This document shows positions 62,784 to 64,000 of a stretch of 64,000 bases of DNA, piece by piece (the stretch's first letter is position 1; the number at the start of each line of letters is the position of its first letter). The notes under the pieces are model-generated. The model was not told the DNA's origin, made no database searches, and was given only the letters and a program-made list of their open reading frames with translations. Source of the stretch: Manduca sexta (Eukaryota; Arthropoda; Insecta; Lepidoptera; Sphingidae); NCBI RefSeq assembly GCF_014839805.1, contig NC_051123.1:12444727-12508726 (forward strand). The letters run 5' to 3'. The position numbers and the translations under genes are program-made.

Positions 62784-64000
62784 TGTAACAGTTCTTATAG
62801 ACGGATTTGGTCACCTAAAGATAAAAAACACAACTGCTCATAAAGGATATTAGGTCATGTTTCGTTTTAAAAATGCGTCAGCCTGAGTTTCACGCTCTTA
62901 AATTTGAAAGATTAAGTTTTAGGTCTAATTATGCTCAATAATAAAATTATTTGTTATGTCCTTTAAAATACAACATAACAATTGCACACCATTGCTTCGC
63001 AGTAGAAGTAGATGCACTAATTCCCACTTAGATAGACTATCATCTACAATTCTTACCCTGATATAAATGCTGTTAATATGTCACTCTGATATAATAAAAT
63101 CATCTCACAAAAGTCTATTACCCTTAAATTTGTTGACAATCCGTCAACGGCGAAGCGTCTATACAATCCGATTCCTACCGACTTCCCTTTTAGGTTTATT
63201 TACGTTTGTCTTACTTTTTGTTTTCTGTTAAATTGGTCGTGATGTGTTAACTAAGACATGTTTTTTTGCATCGGGTTACCTTTTGAAAAATGTCACTCTT
63301 CGCCCCTGCAACCCGTGCCCACCAGTGGGATATACTAATATTTAAAAGCCATCGACACTACCCCCTCCCTAGCTCGCAATATGTGTAGGCAGACGATATA
63401 AGTGACGTATCACACACTGACACCCGGCCGTTCGCTGGAAGTATGCAAAGAAGTTGCTTGTACCGCGACCGAGAATTTTGATACTTGTCCCCGCGGGCGG
63501 CGCGGCTTTTGACAGCTCATTAGATGTAGATTAAAAGTTTATGTAATATGTAAGTCTTGTTATCGGTCTAGGAACGCGATGTAGCTGATTTGTAGCCATG
63601 GGCTAATTGAAGAATTAACTGAATTATGTAGCCAAATTGTAGCTATGATAGTGATAACGGTTCTAAAAATTAAAGTCCTTTAATGTAGCTCCTTCATTTT
63701 TAATACAAAATATAATTGAGAAGTGATCAACTCTCTAAAGTTTTAAATACTACTGTGCAAGTTAATTATTTGTATTTTTTAATTACTGTAGGTAATGAGT
63801 TTCCATTACAATATTGCCACGCACTACTTACTTAAACAGTTTTAGTCTCACAAGATGCCATATTGAGTGAAACTAGATTGATATCTAGTACTATTGAAGT
63901 AAAGCCTACGAAATAAGGAAATATGTCAATTGACCCATTACATCACGAAGCCGAACTAGTCGCTCTCATTCACTCAAATAAACACAAGTATCAAGACTCC
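62784..64000. other. Unassigned 1.2-kb sequence
   Basis: No gene or named repeat. 63400..63520 is CpG-rich (CCCGCGGGCGGCGCGG, ACCGCGACCGAG) and could be regulatory. The window ends without a feature boundary. Confidence 0.45.

Overview
This window looks like nuclear DNA from a moth or butterfly (Lepidoptera). It is AT-rich and densely packed with short non-autonomous transposable elements of types I know from lepidopteran genomes. These include mini-Helitrons with TC...CTAG ends and a 3' hairpin around GCGGGCGAAGCCGCG, several SINE-like retroposon families, and worn 3' ends of LINE reverse transcriptases. The order-level call is inference from element types; no marker gene confirms it. I found no convincing protein-coding gene or exon. 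The longest open frames are short, hit no family I recognise, and several are explained by repeats (for example 60040..60534 runs through two retroposons).

The one clear functional gene is a complete, intron-less tRNA-Val(CAC) at 27601..27673 with a Pol III terminator. The most conspicuous structure is a satellite array at 22993..24995: 20 full AT-rich units of 98 or 95 bp plus a partial one. Its right half carries a 582-bp (six-unit) higher-order duplication.

The rest is a mosaic of repeat families, named here for convenience. A: SINE with a tRNA-like head and body, over 20 copies. B: second tRNA-head SINE starting GCGGCGATAGCC, about 10 copies. C and D: two poly-A retroposon families that share a CTGGTGGTAGG start. 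E: a SINE with an A-like head and a different body, 3 copies. F: a unit of about 245 bp with clean target-site duplications (TSDs). H and I: minor repeats. Mini-Helitrons and their fragments: about 17 loci. RT-derived LINE fragments: 555..760, 28500..28862, 29008..29266, 35837..35938, 38530..38800 and 55685..55745.

The insertion history can be read directly in several places. A sits in D with an 11-bp TSD (36084..36364). E sits in D with a 10-bp TSD (42507..42912). A 65-bp LINE tail sits in A (35533..35597). A C/D chimera joins at a 5-bp microhomology (about 45740). A D copy has undergone two successive tandem amplifications (51826..52440). Several CpG-rich patches (17691..17990, 21525..21670, 30160..30280, 31790..32200, 41968..42078, 48470..48640, 57340..57600, 63400..63520) stand out from the background and are the best places to look for regulatory or exonic sequence. 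I see no operon, CRISPR array, virus or toxin system, and no evidence for a new multi-gene system.
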